64,000 nt of DNA, from positions 1-64,000 of the forward strand of contig JAFLTC010000012.1 in NCBI GenBank assembly GCA_022510615.1. Reading direction: 5' to 3'. Numbering within the stretch: the first letter of the stretch is position 1; each line of letters opens with the position of its first letter. The position numbers and the translations under genes were made by a program. The notes beneath the pieces were generated by a model. The model worked only from the letters and a program-made list of their open reading frames with translations, was not told the origin of the DNA and made no database searches. This stretch comes from Lachnospiraceae bacterium. Lineage in GTDB: Bacteria; Bacillota; Clostridia; Lachnospirales; Lachnospiraceae. This document shows positions 1-9,307 of the stretch, piece after piece.

Positions 1-551
1 CTTTTCACCCCCATTTTTTGCAGCCTTTCATGCAGCTCATCCACATAATAACTGACATAGCGATTATTGCTTCCCCAGGGGAACCGGTGAAGCTTCGGTT
101 CTTTACCCGTTATTTTTTTAATGGTTTCGGAAGCCATTTGAAAATCTTCAAAAAAACTGTCCGCGTCACAGTATATGGTATTTCTTTTGTGGCAATAGGT
201 GTGAACGCCGATACCATTCCCCTGTTCTATCGCCTGTTTTACAATATCTTCCCTCTCCGGTGTGATCTCATTTCCAATCAGAAAAAAAGTGGCAACCGCC
301 TCCTTTTCTCTCAGGGTCTCTAATATGGTTCTCGTCGTTTCACTGGGTCCATCATCAAAGGTGAGATAGGCAATCTTTTTACTGTCTTCCTCCTTTTCCC
401 TTTCTTTATTTTCTTCTGCCACCTGAGCAACAAAATGAGCAGTAGGTACATAAATTCCACTGCCTGTATGATGGCCCCAGTTTTGTTTTGCTTCATAAAA
501 TGTCAATACACTTAGCACGCACACGCATACAATGTAGACTGTTTTCTTCAT
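1..551 (-). CDS. Polysaccharide deacetylase, C-terminus cut by window edge
   Basis: Only the first 183 codons are inside the window. Residues 4-19 form a hydrophobic N-terminal anchor or uncleaved signal. A short charged linker follows, then a NodB-type (CE4) deacetylase domain. Visible motifs are TFDDGP (D66, D67: catalytic base and metal ligand), HTYCH (H117, H121: metal ligands) and RFPWG (156-160). The family removes acetyl groups from cell-surface glycans such as peptidoglycan GlcNAc or MurNAc, outside the membrane; the exact substrate cannot be read here. The ATG is chosen because GAGGGATG lies about 7 bases upstream. The gene sits downstream of, and in the same direction as, two teichoic-acid-type transferase genes, but a terminator separates them. 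Confidence in the family is high. Confidence 0.9.
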   Translation of the reverse strand, partial: MKKTVYIVCVCVLSVLTFYEAKQNWGHHTGSGIYVPTAHFVAQVAEENKEREKEEDSKKIAYLTFDDGPSETTRTILETLREKEAVATFFLIGNEITPEREDIVKQAIEQGNGIGVHTYCHKRNTIYCDADSFFEDFQMASETIKKITGKEPKLHRFPWGSNNRYVSYYVDELHERLQKMGVK

Positions 552-600
552 GGGACATCCCTCAATGAAATTTCCGCTTATCATATACTATGCGGTATCA

Positions 601-629
601 ATAAAAAGGTGCGCCAAAAGACGCACCTT
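601..629 (-). terminator. Intrinsic terminator after the TagF-HAD fusion gene
   Basis: An 8-bp stem (AAGGTGCG at 606-613 with CGCACCTT at 622-629) is followed on the minus strand by TTTTTAT. It lies just downstream of the stop of the gene at 663-5084, so it probably ends that two-gene transcript before the deacetylase. Confidence 0.75.
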
Positions 630-662
630 CCGACTGTAGGCAATCAATTTTCATCCAATACA

Positions 663-3600
663 CTATTCATTTTTCCGGTTTATCTTCTTTAACATATAGT
701 CCACTGTTCGATCCAGTGAATGTCCGTCACAACCGGCAAACAGCCGCTCACGAATCTCATCATGCTTACTATAATCATAGTTCTCCAGATTCTTCACATA
801 ATCTGCCAGTTCCTTTTCCGTTTCAACAATCGGACAAAATTGATTGTTTTCAAAAGAATTATACATACCATTCAGGTTTGGCGATTTCATCAACTGCTTT
901 TCATAGTCAAATGCCGTCGAGAATACCGGCTTGTGGAAAAATACCGACTGATAAAAAATATCTCTGTAATCTCCGACCACAATATCACTCGCAACCATAC
1001 AATCACGCAAAGAAATCTCTCCTGAAAGCCTCCTGCTGAATCCCGGAAGCGTAAATCGGTTGCGGGATGCTTTACCTTCCAATTGGTTATGATTGAGATA
1101 TACGGCCACTCTGTAATCATCACTCAAAAGTCTTCTCAGAATATCCATCTCAAACAAATCCAGCCACAGTTCACAATCCTGTCTTCTTCTGACTGAAGGA
1201 ATATAGAGAATAACCTTCTTCCCCCTGCTCTCAGGAAATACTTCATTCAGTTTTTTAACTGCCCTTGTTCTGTATGTCTCGTCAAAATATATATCTGTAT
1301 TAATACATCCCAGCAAATCTGTCTTCACTTCACTATTCGGACAATAGCTCTTTCGATACGTTTCTTCCGCACTTGGAGATGGTATCTGCATCACCGAAAC
1401 GTCATTAATCGAAACTGTTTCTGTATATTTCTGTTTCCATTTCAGACGGTAATTTGTCTGCAATCCCACATTGTACAGTTTGAACGGAGACAGGCAAAGC
1501 ATAATTTCTTCTGTTCCTTCTCTAAACTTTGTCTTACAAAAAAGTCCAACTGCTTCACCCACCACAATAAGCCGGGCTCTTGCTGCCAGTTCTGCTTTCT
1601 CTTGAAGCGATACATCGGATTGTCCGGCACAGAGTATTTCTAATTTTACACCACTTTCCGAACTCAGGCGTTTCTTTAACTTTCCAAGTGTCGTATCATC
1701 CGAAACTTTGGTAGAATTATTTGCAACAACAATCAGATTCGGCTCAACTTCCACTTTCTCAATCAACTCATCATACAAATTCCGGAACAACCGTGATTGT
1801 TCTGAAATATCACTATACTTCGCGCGGAATTTCTCATTTTCTTCCTGAGATTCCTCTGTCAACAACCAGTTTCCTGCCACATCATCCTCCGGGAAAATCT
1901 GATACATTCTATCATAGCGTTCACGAACCTCTCTGTCTGAACGCGTAACTGACATAGAAATACTGGTCGTAAGAACAGAGGAACCTCGAAACAGTTCCTT
2001 TTCCTGCAGCAAATCCAAATCTTCCATTGTATAAGGTGGCGCATATTCACGTTTTTTACCGTAAAGCGCCACAGAATCTACCAGAGAACCAATGTTTTCC
2101 GCAAAAAACTCGTTGGTGAGATTCTCCCCGTAATAATCCAGCGCAAATTCGTACAACAAGCGGTCTGTATTTTCCGGATCCTGCAAATCAAGTGCTGCGT
2201 ACTGTCTGGCAAATTCCGGAAGAATCCTCTCCATGGAGTCAAACAGATTTTTATCATAACTAATCGGCGTGATAATCGGCTCAATCCGACCATTTTTCAT
2301 TTCGTATGATTCCACACTCTTGTAAGGCATATTCGCGAAAAAGCTCTCAATAAAAAGCTGTCTTGTATCATTCGTAATGAAATTATGTCTCACCGCACCG
2401 CCCTTTGTCGGCTCAATGGAACGACTGTAATAATACGGGACATCCACTTCTTCCCCAATAATATGTTGCCACAGACGCACCATACAATCCTGCGTATAAC
2501 CTCTGCCCCAGTATTCAATAAAGGCAATCTTCTCATCTGCATCTATCTCCTGCTTTAAGTATCCACCGGACAGCACACGCTGCTCTTTCGCCAGCTCGAG
2601 CAAATACTGGTTATACGGTTCCGAAGCCGCAAATATTTCGAGAAGATCCTGAAATTCCTTTTTATCCAGAAAATTAATGGTGTCCGGATTTACAGACGGA
2701 AACAGTTCAGTAAACTTCTCCTCATCCAGTTCCATAGCCCGGAACAATTTTTCCTTCGATGTAATATCTGCAAAATTCCCATACGGTTGCCAGAATGCTT
2801 CATCCACCTCCGAAATAAAGGACGGAGTTCTCCATGCTCTTCTTGAAGCGTAAATATATTTTGTTTTCAGTGGAAGATTCCTCGTTTCAATAATCGCATC
2901 CGCAATTCTCTTCAACGGATGTCCGTCACGTGAAATAAAATAAATCGTCTCATATCCACGTCTCATGGAATCTCGCAGCGCCCAGTCAACATATGGCACC
3001 ATACACAGAGCAATATAAGAGGCAACAAACTCATCTTTTCTATGCACAGCCCCCTGATACAATCTCGTCTGCATAGCGGCAACCAAATAAGCGTCATAGG
3101 TCTGAAGCTTATCTACCATCTGCTGCTGCACATCATTGAACTCCGGTCTGTGAACAAGGCGGGTATATATGCCCATTTGTCTCGGATTTTTCTCATCCGC
3201 CAATTTATTATCACCATAATGAATCCACTTCTCAAAATCATACATCGGCTCAAAACTCTTGTAGACCTCAAAGAAAAGTTTCTTTGTCGTTTTCTGCACA
3301 CCATATTCACTGGACAAAAACAGCGGAAGTGTGGTCAGATACGGATCTGCCTTTTCCAACATCTTAGTTACAACTTCTCTGGACAGATACATATCACTGA
3401 TAAGAACTACCGTATTCCCCTCTTCCTTATATTTCTTTACCAATTCAATCTGTTCCGGCAGAGGAATCACATTGTCATATTCCGCTTCCAATTCCCAGCT
3501 CATCAATTCAGAAACCTGTTCTTCGCTCAAATTATAGACTTCCGCAATCCGTGCAAAAATCTCCTCAAACTGAATCTCAATGTGGTCGGTTTCTCTCGTA

Positions 3601-5084
3601 TCCTGCGTCTTCTGATAATACTCCCTCACATTAAACTCCGCTGAATGTCTCACCGATGGATAATTATTGGACAGCGCCAACGGATATCCGCCTTTCTCCC
3701 GCATTTTCCCCTGAACATAGTAGAAAATCCCAACAGGGTCAAGAACCTTTCTCGAAAACAGAGTGTCAAACACATCAAAACTGTACAGTATCGGGAATGT
3801 TCTCTTCTTTATCTCATACTCCATTGTTTTTTGAATGGTTTTCTCAAAATCAGCCTTCCCCTCTGCATATTCCCAAAACAAATCATTTAACTGTTCAAGA
3901 TTTTCCGATTGTTCCTCCTCATCATATGTCTCAATAGCCTGCAGAAGTTCATCGAAATTTCGGGCGACCTGCCCGGTCGTTCTCTCAAAAAATTCATTTT
4001 GCGTAAAACCATCCTGCATATATTCTTCGTAGTCGAAGATATATCTCACAAAATGCTTGATGCCAACTGCGACAAAATCAGAAAAGATAGCTGAGTAATC
4101 GATTATTGCCATATCCATCTGATCCATAATTTCATAGAAATCATCCTGATTATCCCAGAACCAGAAATGTTTCCGATTGCCATATGTCTCCCACGCTGTC
4201 AGAAAGCCAATTTCCTTCTCCATATTTGGGTGTACCTTAAAAATAAACAGGATATTATTTTCTTCACAGCACTTATACAACTTTTCAATATCGGTGATTG
4301 CCTTTGCAAAAGTACCGCCGAGTTTTGCGCGATAGGTCGGCGCGTAAACAACCATTCTCGCATCCGGCGAAAGACCTTTTATCTTCCTTAAATCATGATC
4401 AAAAGTAACAACCGGTTCAAAATTCTGCTGATACATGCAACGCAGATAACCGGAGCGAATCAGCTGCTCCTCCTCCAGGCCGCAGTCTACTTTAAATTCT
4501 CTTTCTATCATCGGAGAGGTAACTGTCATCAACTGGTTGTTTCGATAAAAAGAATTATACTTAATATATTTTTGTGACAATTCCATGGCGATATCTCCGA
4601 GAAACAATTTGCGCTCTATATGCTTAAACCCTACGCCATGCCAGAGATTCAGATACTTAATATCACGAAAGCCAACCGGAATATAGAGCTTCACTTGTTC
4701 TACAACCAGTACCCCTGTATGGGTCATAGCATAATGAGCGGCCGGCTCCTCCAGATTCAGGGCACGAAAACCAAGAGACCGTACCTGCTCAATCGTCTCC
4801 TCCGTGCTTGTCAGCCAATAGGTCTCAATATCCGGCCTGTATTTATTGATATAAACAAACAAATACTTGGGATTCCCGCGAAAATCCTGACTAAACTGTC
4901 CGGCAATAAACGCCCAGACATGTTCTTTATCTTTATCCGCAAATGCCTCTCTGACCTCTTCCAGTTCTTGCCTCTGCCGCTTCTCAATCTTAAGTGCCTC
5001 TTTTTCCTCTTTCGTATAAAATTTGGGAAGATGTCTTAAAACCTTTTTTACAACTTTTTTCGCTGTCCTCGTCAATTTTTTCAT
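663..5084 (-). CDS. Giant TagF - HAD - degenerate TagF fusion (wall polymer synthesis)
   Basis: This 1473-residue protein has three parts. Residues about 50-420 are a CDP-glycerol glycerophosphotransferase-type domain with the family motifs WHG (H149), YAPTYR, KVHP (H285-P286) and IDYS (329-331). Residues about 430-1110 are a HAD-type module that starts with SFDVFDTLF (nucleophile candidate D437) and contains a later FISRDG stretch. Residues about 1120-1473 again look like a TagF domain, but the HP motif reads HN (about 1332) and DYS reads DYR (about 1372), so this copy is probably inactive. TagF-type enzymes polymerise polyol phosphates on a lipid carrier at the inner membrane face. The role of the HAD part is unknown. 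The start lies 2 nt after the stop of the upstream transferase, so the two are cotranscribed. Confidence 0.85.
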   Translation of the reverse strand: MKKLTRTAKKVVKKVLRHLPKFYTKEEKEALKIEKRQRQELEEVREAFADKDKEHVWAFIAGQFSQDFRGNPKYLFVYINKYRPDIETYWLTSTEETIEQVRSLGFRALNLEEPAAHYAMTHTGVLVVEQVKLYIPVGFRDIKYLNLWHGVGFKHIERKLFLGDIAMELSQKYIKYNSFYRNNQLMTVTSPMIEREFKVDCGLEEEQLIRSGYLRCMYQQNFEPVVTFDHDLRKIKGLSPDARMVVYAPTYRAKLGGTFAKAITDIEKLYKCCEENNILFIFKVHPNMEKEIGFLTAWETYGNRKHFWFWDNQDDFYEIMDQMDMAIIDYSAIFSDFVAVGIKHFVRYIFDYEEYMQDGFTQNEFFERTTGQVARNFDELLQAIETYDEEEQSENLEQLNDLFWEYAEGKADFEKTIQKTMEYEIKKRTFPILYSFDVFDTLFSRKVLDPVGIFYYVQGKMREKGGYPLALSNNYPSVRHSAEFNVREYYQKTQDTRETDHIEIQFEEIFARIAEVYNLSEEQVSELMSWELEAEYDNVIPLPEQIELVKKYKEEGNTVVLISDMYLSREVVTKMLEKADPYLTTLPLFLSSEYGVQKTTKKLFFEVYKSFEPMYDFEKWIHYGDNKLADEKNPRQMGIYTRLVHRPEFNDVQQQMVDKLQTYDAYLVAAMQTRLYQGAVHRKDEFVASYIALCMVPYVDWALRDSMRRGYETIYFISRDGHPLKRIADAIIETRNLPLKTKYIYASRRAWRTPSFISEVDEAFWQPYGNFADITSKEKLFRAMELDEEKFTELFPSVNPDTINFLDKKEFQDLLEIFAASEPYNQYLLELAKEQRVLSGGYLKQEIDADEKIAFIEYWGRGYTQDCMVRLWQHIIGEEVDVPYYYSRSIEPTKGGAVRHNFITNDTRQLFIESFFANMPYKSVESYEMKNGRIEPIITPISYDKNLFDSMERILPEFARQYAALDLQDPENTDRLLYEFALDYYGENLTNEFFAENIGSLVDSVALYGKKREYAPPYTMEDLDLLQEKELFRGSSVLTTSISMSVTRSDREVRERYDRMYQIFPEDDVAGNWLLTEESQEENEKFRAKYSDISEQSRLFRNLYDELIEKVEVEPNLIVVANNSTKVSDDTTLGKLKKRLSSESGVKLEILCAGQSDVSLQEKAELAARARLIVVGEAVGLFCKTKFREGTEEIMLCLSPFKLYNVGLQTNYRLKWKQKYTETVSINDVSVMQIPSPSAEETYRKSYCPNSEVKTDLLGCINTDIYFDETYRTRAVKKLNEVFPESRGKKVILYIPSVRRRQDCELWLDLFEMDILRRLLSDDYRVAVYLNHNQLEGKASRNRFTLPGFSRRLSGEISLRDCMVASDIVVGDYRDIFYQSVFFHKPVFSTAFDYEKQLMKSPNLNGMYNSFENNQFCPIVETEKELADYVKNLENYDYSKHDEIRERLFAGCDGHSLDRTVDYMLKKINRKNE

Positions 5085-5086
5085 CC

Positions 5087-6265
5087 CTAAAGCTCCTTCT
5101 GATTTACATATTTATCAATTATTCCGGCAATACGCTCTCCACTGTGTCCATCACAGGCAGAGAGATACTTTGCCATGAAAGCTTTTCTCTTTTCTTTTTG
5201 AGGGTCATCTTTTTCCCCGATAAACCGCAAAAAATCCTCCGCCGACCGGAGCACTTCCCCCGGAAGATCCTCCGGATAATCGAGATAAAATCCCCGGTCA
5301 TATTCTTCAATGTCATAACAAAAAAATCCCATCGGTCGATCCATGAAAGCATATTCAAAAATAACCGACGAATAATCCGTAATCAGTGCTGATGATACAA
5401 ACATCAGCTCATTGGTGGAAAACTCTCTAATCTCCCAAACCTTATCATAATTATCTTTTAAAATCTTCTCCGTCATCACGGGATGAGGGCAGATAACAAG
5501 TCGATCATTCTTTTCCAGCGCGCCTGAAATCCGCTCAAAATCAAGTGGCGGGTGAAACACCCTTTTCTCCTTTGCCACTCCGCGAAATGTCGGAGCATAC
5601 AAAATAATTCTCTTGTCCTTTAACTCCGGATATTTGGCATACACCGATGACCTTATCTCCTGCGCCACAGACTCACCAAAAAACATATCCGTTCGCGGAA
5701 CTCCCATGGCACAAACCTTCACTCTGTCTACATCAAACGCTCCTGCGTAAATATCCCGAATCCCCTCACTACTTACGCATACCATGTTATATTGAGCATG
5801 CGTTGCCTTTTCCGTCCTGGGTTTCAGCTTTGTTCCATCCAAACCGAATTTTTTGAATGCTCCGCAGGCATGCCAAATCTGTACAAAACGCTGCTCTCTT
5901 TTCAACGGAAAATATCTTAGATATGGATTGTAGTCATCCGTAACAATTACTTTGCTCGTATACATATTGCGATAAATTCTTAATTTCTGCAACCATGTAT
6001 GAGGACTGCACAGAGCAATTATTTTCTTTTTACTCTTTACATGAGGGTACAGTGCCGCAAGATTCCCCTCCAGTTCTCTGTCTTTTCGTATTGTAAAAAA
6101 CAAAACACTGTCTTTAACTTTTCCCCGGCGAAGCAGGGATATCATTTTCCGAAAAAGAATTTGCAACGGCGTCCCCGATGGAAATTTCAACATTTTTTTT
6201 GAAATTCTCTTCCTGTCCGTCTCAAATTCCGGAGCCTCCAGTCTCCACTCATTCTCTGATATCAC
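5087..6265 (-). CDS. CDP-glycerol glycerophosphotransferase family (TagF/TagB-like)
   Basis: This is a single-domain transferase of about 392 residues. Motifs in order are QIWHACG (catalytic-region His), MGVPRTD, LYAPTFRG, CPHP and TDYSSVIFEYA, which is the complete TagF/TagB signature. The family transfers glycerol- or ribitol-phosphate from a CDP-activated donor to a lipid-linked acceptor during teichoic-acid synthesis. I place the start at GTG 6265, preceded by GAGGGGGG. The longer open frame reaches an ATG at 6307 but has no ribosome site there, and the promoter at 6337-6365 would leave it only about 23 nt of leader. It is followed after 2 nt by the TagF-HAD fusion, so both probably build or decorate the same wall polymer. 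Donor and acceptor cannot be assigned from sequence. Confidence 0.88.
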   Translation of the reverse strand: MISENEWRLEAPEFETDRKRISKKMLKFPSGTPLQILFRKMISLLRRGKVKDSVLFFTIRKDRELEGNLAALYPHVKSKKKIIALCSPHTWLQKLRIYRNMYTSKVIVTDDYNPYLRYFPLKREQRFVQIWHACGAFKKFGLDGTKLKPRTEKATHAQYNMVCVSSEGIRDIYAGAFDVDRVKVCAMGVPRTDMFFGESVAQEIRSSVYAKYPELKDKRIILYAPTFRGVAKEKRVFHPPLDFERISGALEKNDRLVICPHPVMTEKILKDNYDKVWEIREFSTNELMFVSSALITDYSSVIFEYAFMDRPMGFFCYDIEEYDRGFYLDYPEDLPGEVLRSAEDFLRFIGEKDDPQKEKRKAFMAKYLSACDGHSGERIAGIIDKYVNQKEL

Positions 6266-6336
6266 AGTGCCCCCCTCATTCCAAAAAATATCCAGCCCGC
6301 AACGCATGATAATGGCATCACAGGTCAGTTAAAATT

Positions 6337-6365
6337 ATTGTATCATGGTTCTTATCTCTTGTCAA
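6337..6365 (-). promoter_or_regulatory. SigA-type promoter for the transferase operon
   Basis: Read on the minus strand: TTGACA (6365-6360), a 17-bp spacer, then TACAAT (6342-6337). This gives a leader of about 65 nt to the GTG start at 6265. Confidence 0.7.
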
Positions 6366-6401
6366 AGCATGACTTCTGTCCGATAGGGAAAAATAAACCA
6401 C

Positions 6402-6430
6402 TTGTCTAAAAAACGACATACCTATATAAT
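6402..6430 (+). promoter_or_regulatory. SigA-type promoter for the beta-helix gene
   Basis: TTGTCT (6402-6407), a 17-bp spacer, then TATAAT (6425-6430), about 37 nt before the ribosome site. It lies back to back with the minus-strand promoter at 6337-6365. Confidence 0.7.
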
Positions 6431-6473
6431 AGAATTAACTTAAAACTTAACTTTAAACAAGGAGGACATTTTT

Positions 6474-9224
6474 ATGAAAAGAAACTTGGCATATTTTTTG
6501 GTACTTCTTCTCATCGTAAATCTCGTCCCTATAACCCGTATTTCAAATACATGCAAGGTTATGGCAGCAGAAACTTATGATATTAGTTTTACTAAAACTG
6601 AGCTTACCGAAAATGAATATTCTTTCCGGACGAAGGTGCAGGGAGCACTCAATCAGGCAAAACAAAACGGTACTGACGGGAAACCCTACACCATACACAT
6701 TCCTGCCGGAAATTACACTCTTCTCGGCACACTGAAAATCTACAGTAATACCTCTCTCATTCTCGACTCCAATGCAGTTGTAAAATCAGGAGGTACGGAC
6801 GCAAACGGTATTACCATTATGCTTGTCAACGGCAACTACCGCGGCACAGATGTGGAGGAAGATGAGTATTCCGGCTATGGTTCTTATAAAAACATTTCTA
6901 TTCAGGGTGGTATCTGGGACGGCAACGCTGGTGGCTTTTCCAAAGAAAACCCGATTATGTTCCGCTTTGCCCATGCCAAAAACATTTCTCTGAAAAATAT
7001 TACTTTTCAGAACGAAAAAGGCAACCACCATGTGGAAGCCGCTGCTGTTGACGGATTCACGGTAGACAATTGCACCTTTCGTGACACCAAATCCAGCGGC
7101 GACGCATCCATCGACTATGATCTTGAGGCATTGCAGATTGACATTAGTTCAGAAGACTATCCCGGATTTATGACCGATGAGAAAGAACAGGACAAAAGCG
7201 GTTTCGACAATCTTCCATGCAAAAATGTAACTGTTTCAAACTGTACCTTTAAAAATGTTTACCGCGGCGTTGGTTCACATCATCCGGAACCGACCGGAAA
7301 CAATGATGTATACTATGAAAACATCACAATCCGCAACAATAAATTCATCAATGTGCCTGACACCAATATCCTGGGGTGGCTTTGGAAAAACGCCGTTATT
7401 GAAAAAAATACCATTTCAGACACCACGAGAAAAAAAGAGATTGGTATCAGCATGCAGAACTGTGTCAACAGCAAAATATCAGGCAACACCGTTGCTTATA
7501 CAGAAAAAGAGGGAATTGTTATCGCCGGCGGAAGTGCCACCACCATTTCGGGAAATAGCATTACAAAAACTGACGGTATCGGCTTGTCCCTGACCGATTC
7601 ATCGGCAACTTCCGTTTCCGGCAACTCCATTACCAATGGAAAGTCACAGGGGCTGAATGTAAGCAACTCCACCATCCGTTCTGCCATTTCCAACAATACT
7701 ATCACCGGTAATACAGGCACGCAGATCACAATCAACACTTCCGGTTCCAACAAAAGTTCTGTGCAGACAATTTCCGACAACACTCTGACAGGGGGAACCT
7801 ATGGAATTATTGTCAGCAAGGGAGCAACCGCCACAACGATTGGGGGAAATAAGATTAGCTCTCCTTCCAAAAATGGAATCTCTCTCGATTCCTGCACTGT
7901 CACAAATGTCGGCATGTCAAATTCCCGGAATGTTATCAGTAATACCGGAAATGCCGGTATCGCCTTGACTTCCGGTGCAAAGGCAGGAAATATACAATAC
8001 AATCAGTTGACAAAAACGGGATCCAATGGCATTATACTGAGTGGCTCGGGAACTTCAGCATCCGGAATTATTTCCAATACAGTAAAAAATTCCGGTTCCA
8101 ACGGTATTATTGTTACCAACGGAGCAGGGTTAAGCGGCTCCATAAAATCCAACAGTGTGTCCGGAAGTAAGAGTATCGGCATTTACCTTAGCGGGAAAGC
8201 TGGCAGCATTGAGAACAATTCCGTTTCGGGTTCAGCCAGACACTCAATCCACACCTCAAATGCAGCTCTGAATAAAATCTCAAATAACACGACAACCGGC
8301 GGTACCGGCGGGATATCCTGCAACAGTGGTTCTTTAAAATATGTGAACAACAATACGACAACCTCCTCGGCCGCTTCCGGAATCACCATAACAAACATCA
8401 AAACAGTGGTCGAATTAAACGGGAATAAAGTCAACAAATCTGCAGCACATGGTATCTGTGTTAACACTTCAACAGTGACCAATGTCAAAAACAACCAGAT
8501 TAACAACTCAAAAAAACACGGACTTTTGTTAAACGGCGCGACGGCAACAACAGTGCACGACAATAAAATTAATACAGCGAGCTCTAATGGTATCAGTGTA
8601 ACCAACTCAACAGTCGCTACACTCAGCAGCAATAAGGTGACGGGCGCCGGCGAATACGGATTTGCCATCAATGGTACTTCTAACGTCAGCTCCACTTCAG
8701 GCAACACCGGAAGCAAAAACAAGAATGCCGGCATTGTTTCCAGAAGCTCCCGGGCAATCCTATACGTAAATCCCACACAAAAGATTGCCGTAAAGGATAA
8801 GACAACATATAATGCTCCTTATTACTCTCATGCTGAGAGCATATCCTATTCCTTATCAGGCACAGGTTCTGCCAGCATAACAGGTAAGGGCATCTTAAAA
8901 GGTAAGAAGGCCGGTATCGTTACTGTCACCGCAAAACAGGGTAATAAGACGGCAACTGCACAAATTACCGTTTTAAATGCTCCGAAAAAAGTCACGGTCA
9001 AGAAAAAGAAGCTTACACTAAAAAAAGGAAAAACTTATCAAATTAAACCTTCCGTAAACTCAGATACGATCTGCTACACATATAAATATAAATCCAGCAA
9101 AAAGAAGGTAGCTACAGTTTCTTCTGATGGTATGATCAAGGCAAAGAAAAAAGGCTCTGCCACAATTACGGTAAAGACTTATAACGGCAAGAAAGTCAAA
9201 CTCAAAGTTAAAGTTAAAAAATAG
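6474..9224 (+). CDS. Secreted right-handed beta-helix protein with basic BIG2-like tail
   Basis: The 916-residue product begins with a signal peptide (two Lys/Arg, a hydrophobic core at 7-24, probable cleavage near MAAET, residues 30-34). Residues about 35-760 form a parallel beta-helix: an N-terminal pectate-lyase-fold part, then many short NosD/PbH1-like turns of the type GNTITG or NGISV. Residues about 765-840 and 841-916 are two bacterial Ig-like (BIG2) domains; the last is very Lys-rich. There is no LPXTG or transmembrane anchor, so retention may be ionic. The beta-helix fold suggests glycan binding or cleavage, but no catalytic triad can be assigned by eye. The start has a strong AAGGAGG site. 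The gene is divergent from teichoic-acid-type genes, and the basic tail could bind an anionic wall polymer; that is inference. Confidence 0.85.
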   Translation: MKRNLAYFLVLLLIVNLVPITRISNTCKVMAAETYDISFTKTELTENEYSFRTKVQGALNQAKQNGTDGKPYTIHIPAGNYTLLGTLKIYSNTSLILDSNAVVKSGGTDANGITIMLVNGNYRGTDVEEDEYSGYGSYKNISIQGGIWDGNAGGFSKENPIMFRFAHAKNISLKNITFQNEKGNHHVEAAAVDGFTVDNCTFRDTKSSGDASIDYDLEALQIDISSEDYPGFMTDEKEQDKSGFDNLPCKNVTVSNCTFKNVYRGVGSHHPEPTGNNDVYYENITIRNNKFINVPDTNILGWLWKNAVIEKNTISDTTRKKEIGISMQNCVNSKISGNTVAYTEKEGIVIAGGSATTISGNSITKTDGIGLSLTDSSATSVSGNSITNGKSQGLNVSNSTIRSAISNNTITGNTGTQITINTSGSNKSSVQTISDNTLTGGTYGIIVSKGATATTIGGNKISSPSKNGISLDSCTVTNVGMSNSRNVISNTGNAGIALTSGAKAGNIQYNQLTKTGSNGIILSGSGTSASGIISNTVKNSGSNGIIVTNGAGLSGSIKSNSVSGSKSIGIYLSGKAGSIENNSVSGSARHSIHTSNAALNKISNNTTTGGTGGISCNSGSLKYVNNNTTTSSAASGITITNIKTVVELNGNKVNKSAAHGICVNTSTVTNVKNNQINNSKKHGLLLNGATATTVHDNKINTASSNGISVTNSTVATLSSNKVTGAGEYGFAINGTSNVSSTSGNTGSKNKNAGIVSRSSRAILYVNPTQKIAVKDKTTYNAPYYSHAESISYSLSGTGSASITGKGILKGKKAGIVTVTAKQGNKTATAQITVLNAPKKVTVKKKKLTLKKGKTYQIKPSVNSDTICYTYKYKSSKKKVATVSSDGMIKAKKKGSATITVKTYNGKKVKLKVKVKK

Positions 9225-9245
9225 AACCGTAGGCACACTAAAAAG

Positions 9246-9279
9246 AAAGCGCTGACAATCACTCATTGTCAGCGCTTTT
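9246..9279. terminator. Bidirectional intrinsic terminator
   Basis: A perfect 14-bp stem (AAAGCGCTGACAAT at 9246-9259 with its complement at 9265-9278) has a 5-nt loop, an A-tract on the left and a T-tract on the right. It lies between the convergent beta-helix gene and ABC permease operon and can serve both. Confidence 0.85.
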
Positions 9280-9307
9280 AAAATTGTAAGCTTGTACCAG
9301 CCTATGC

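Noticed and set aside
3042-3644. 200-codon plus-strand frame within the TagF-HAD gene
   Set aside because: Shadow of a gene with full domain support on the other strand.
8183-8776. 197-codon hydrophobic minus-strand frame inside the beta-helix gene
   Set aside because: Its Leu/Val/Pro richness is the reverse complement of Asn/Ser/Gly/Thr repeats, not a membrane protein.
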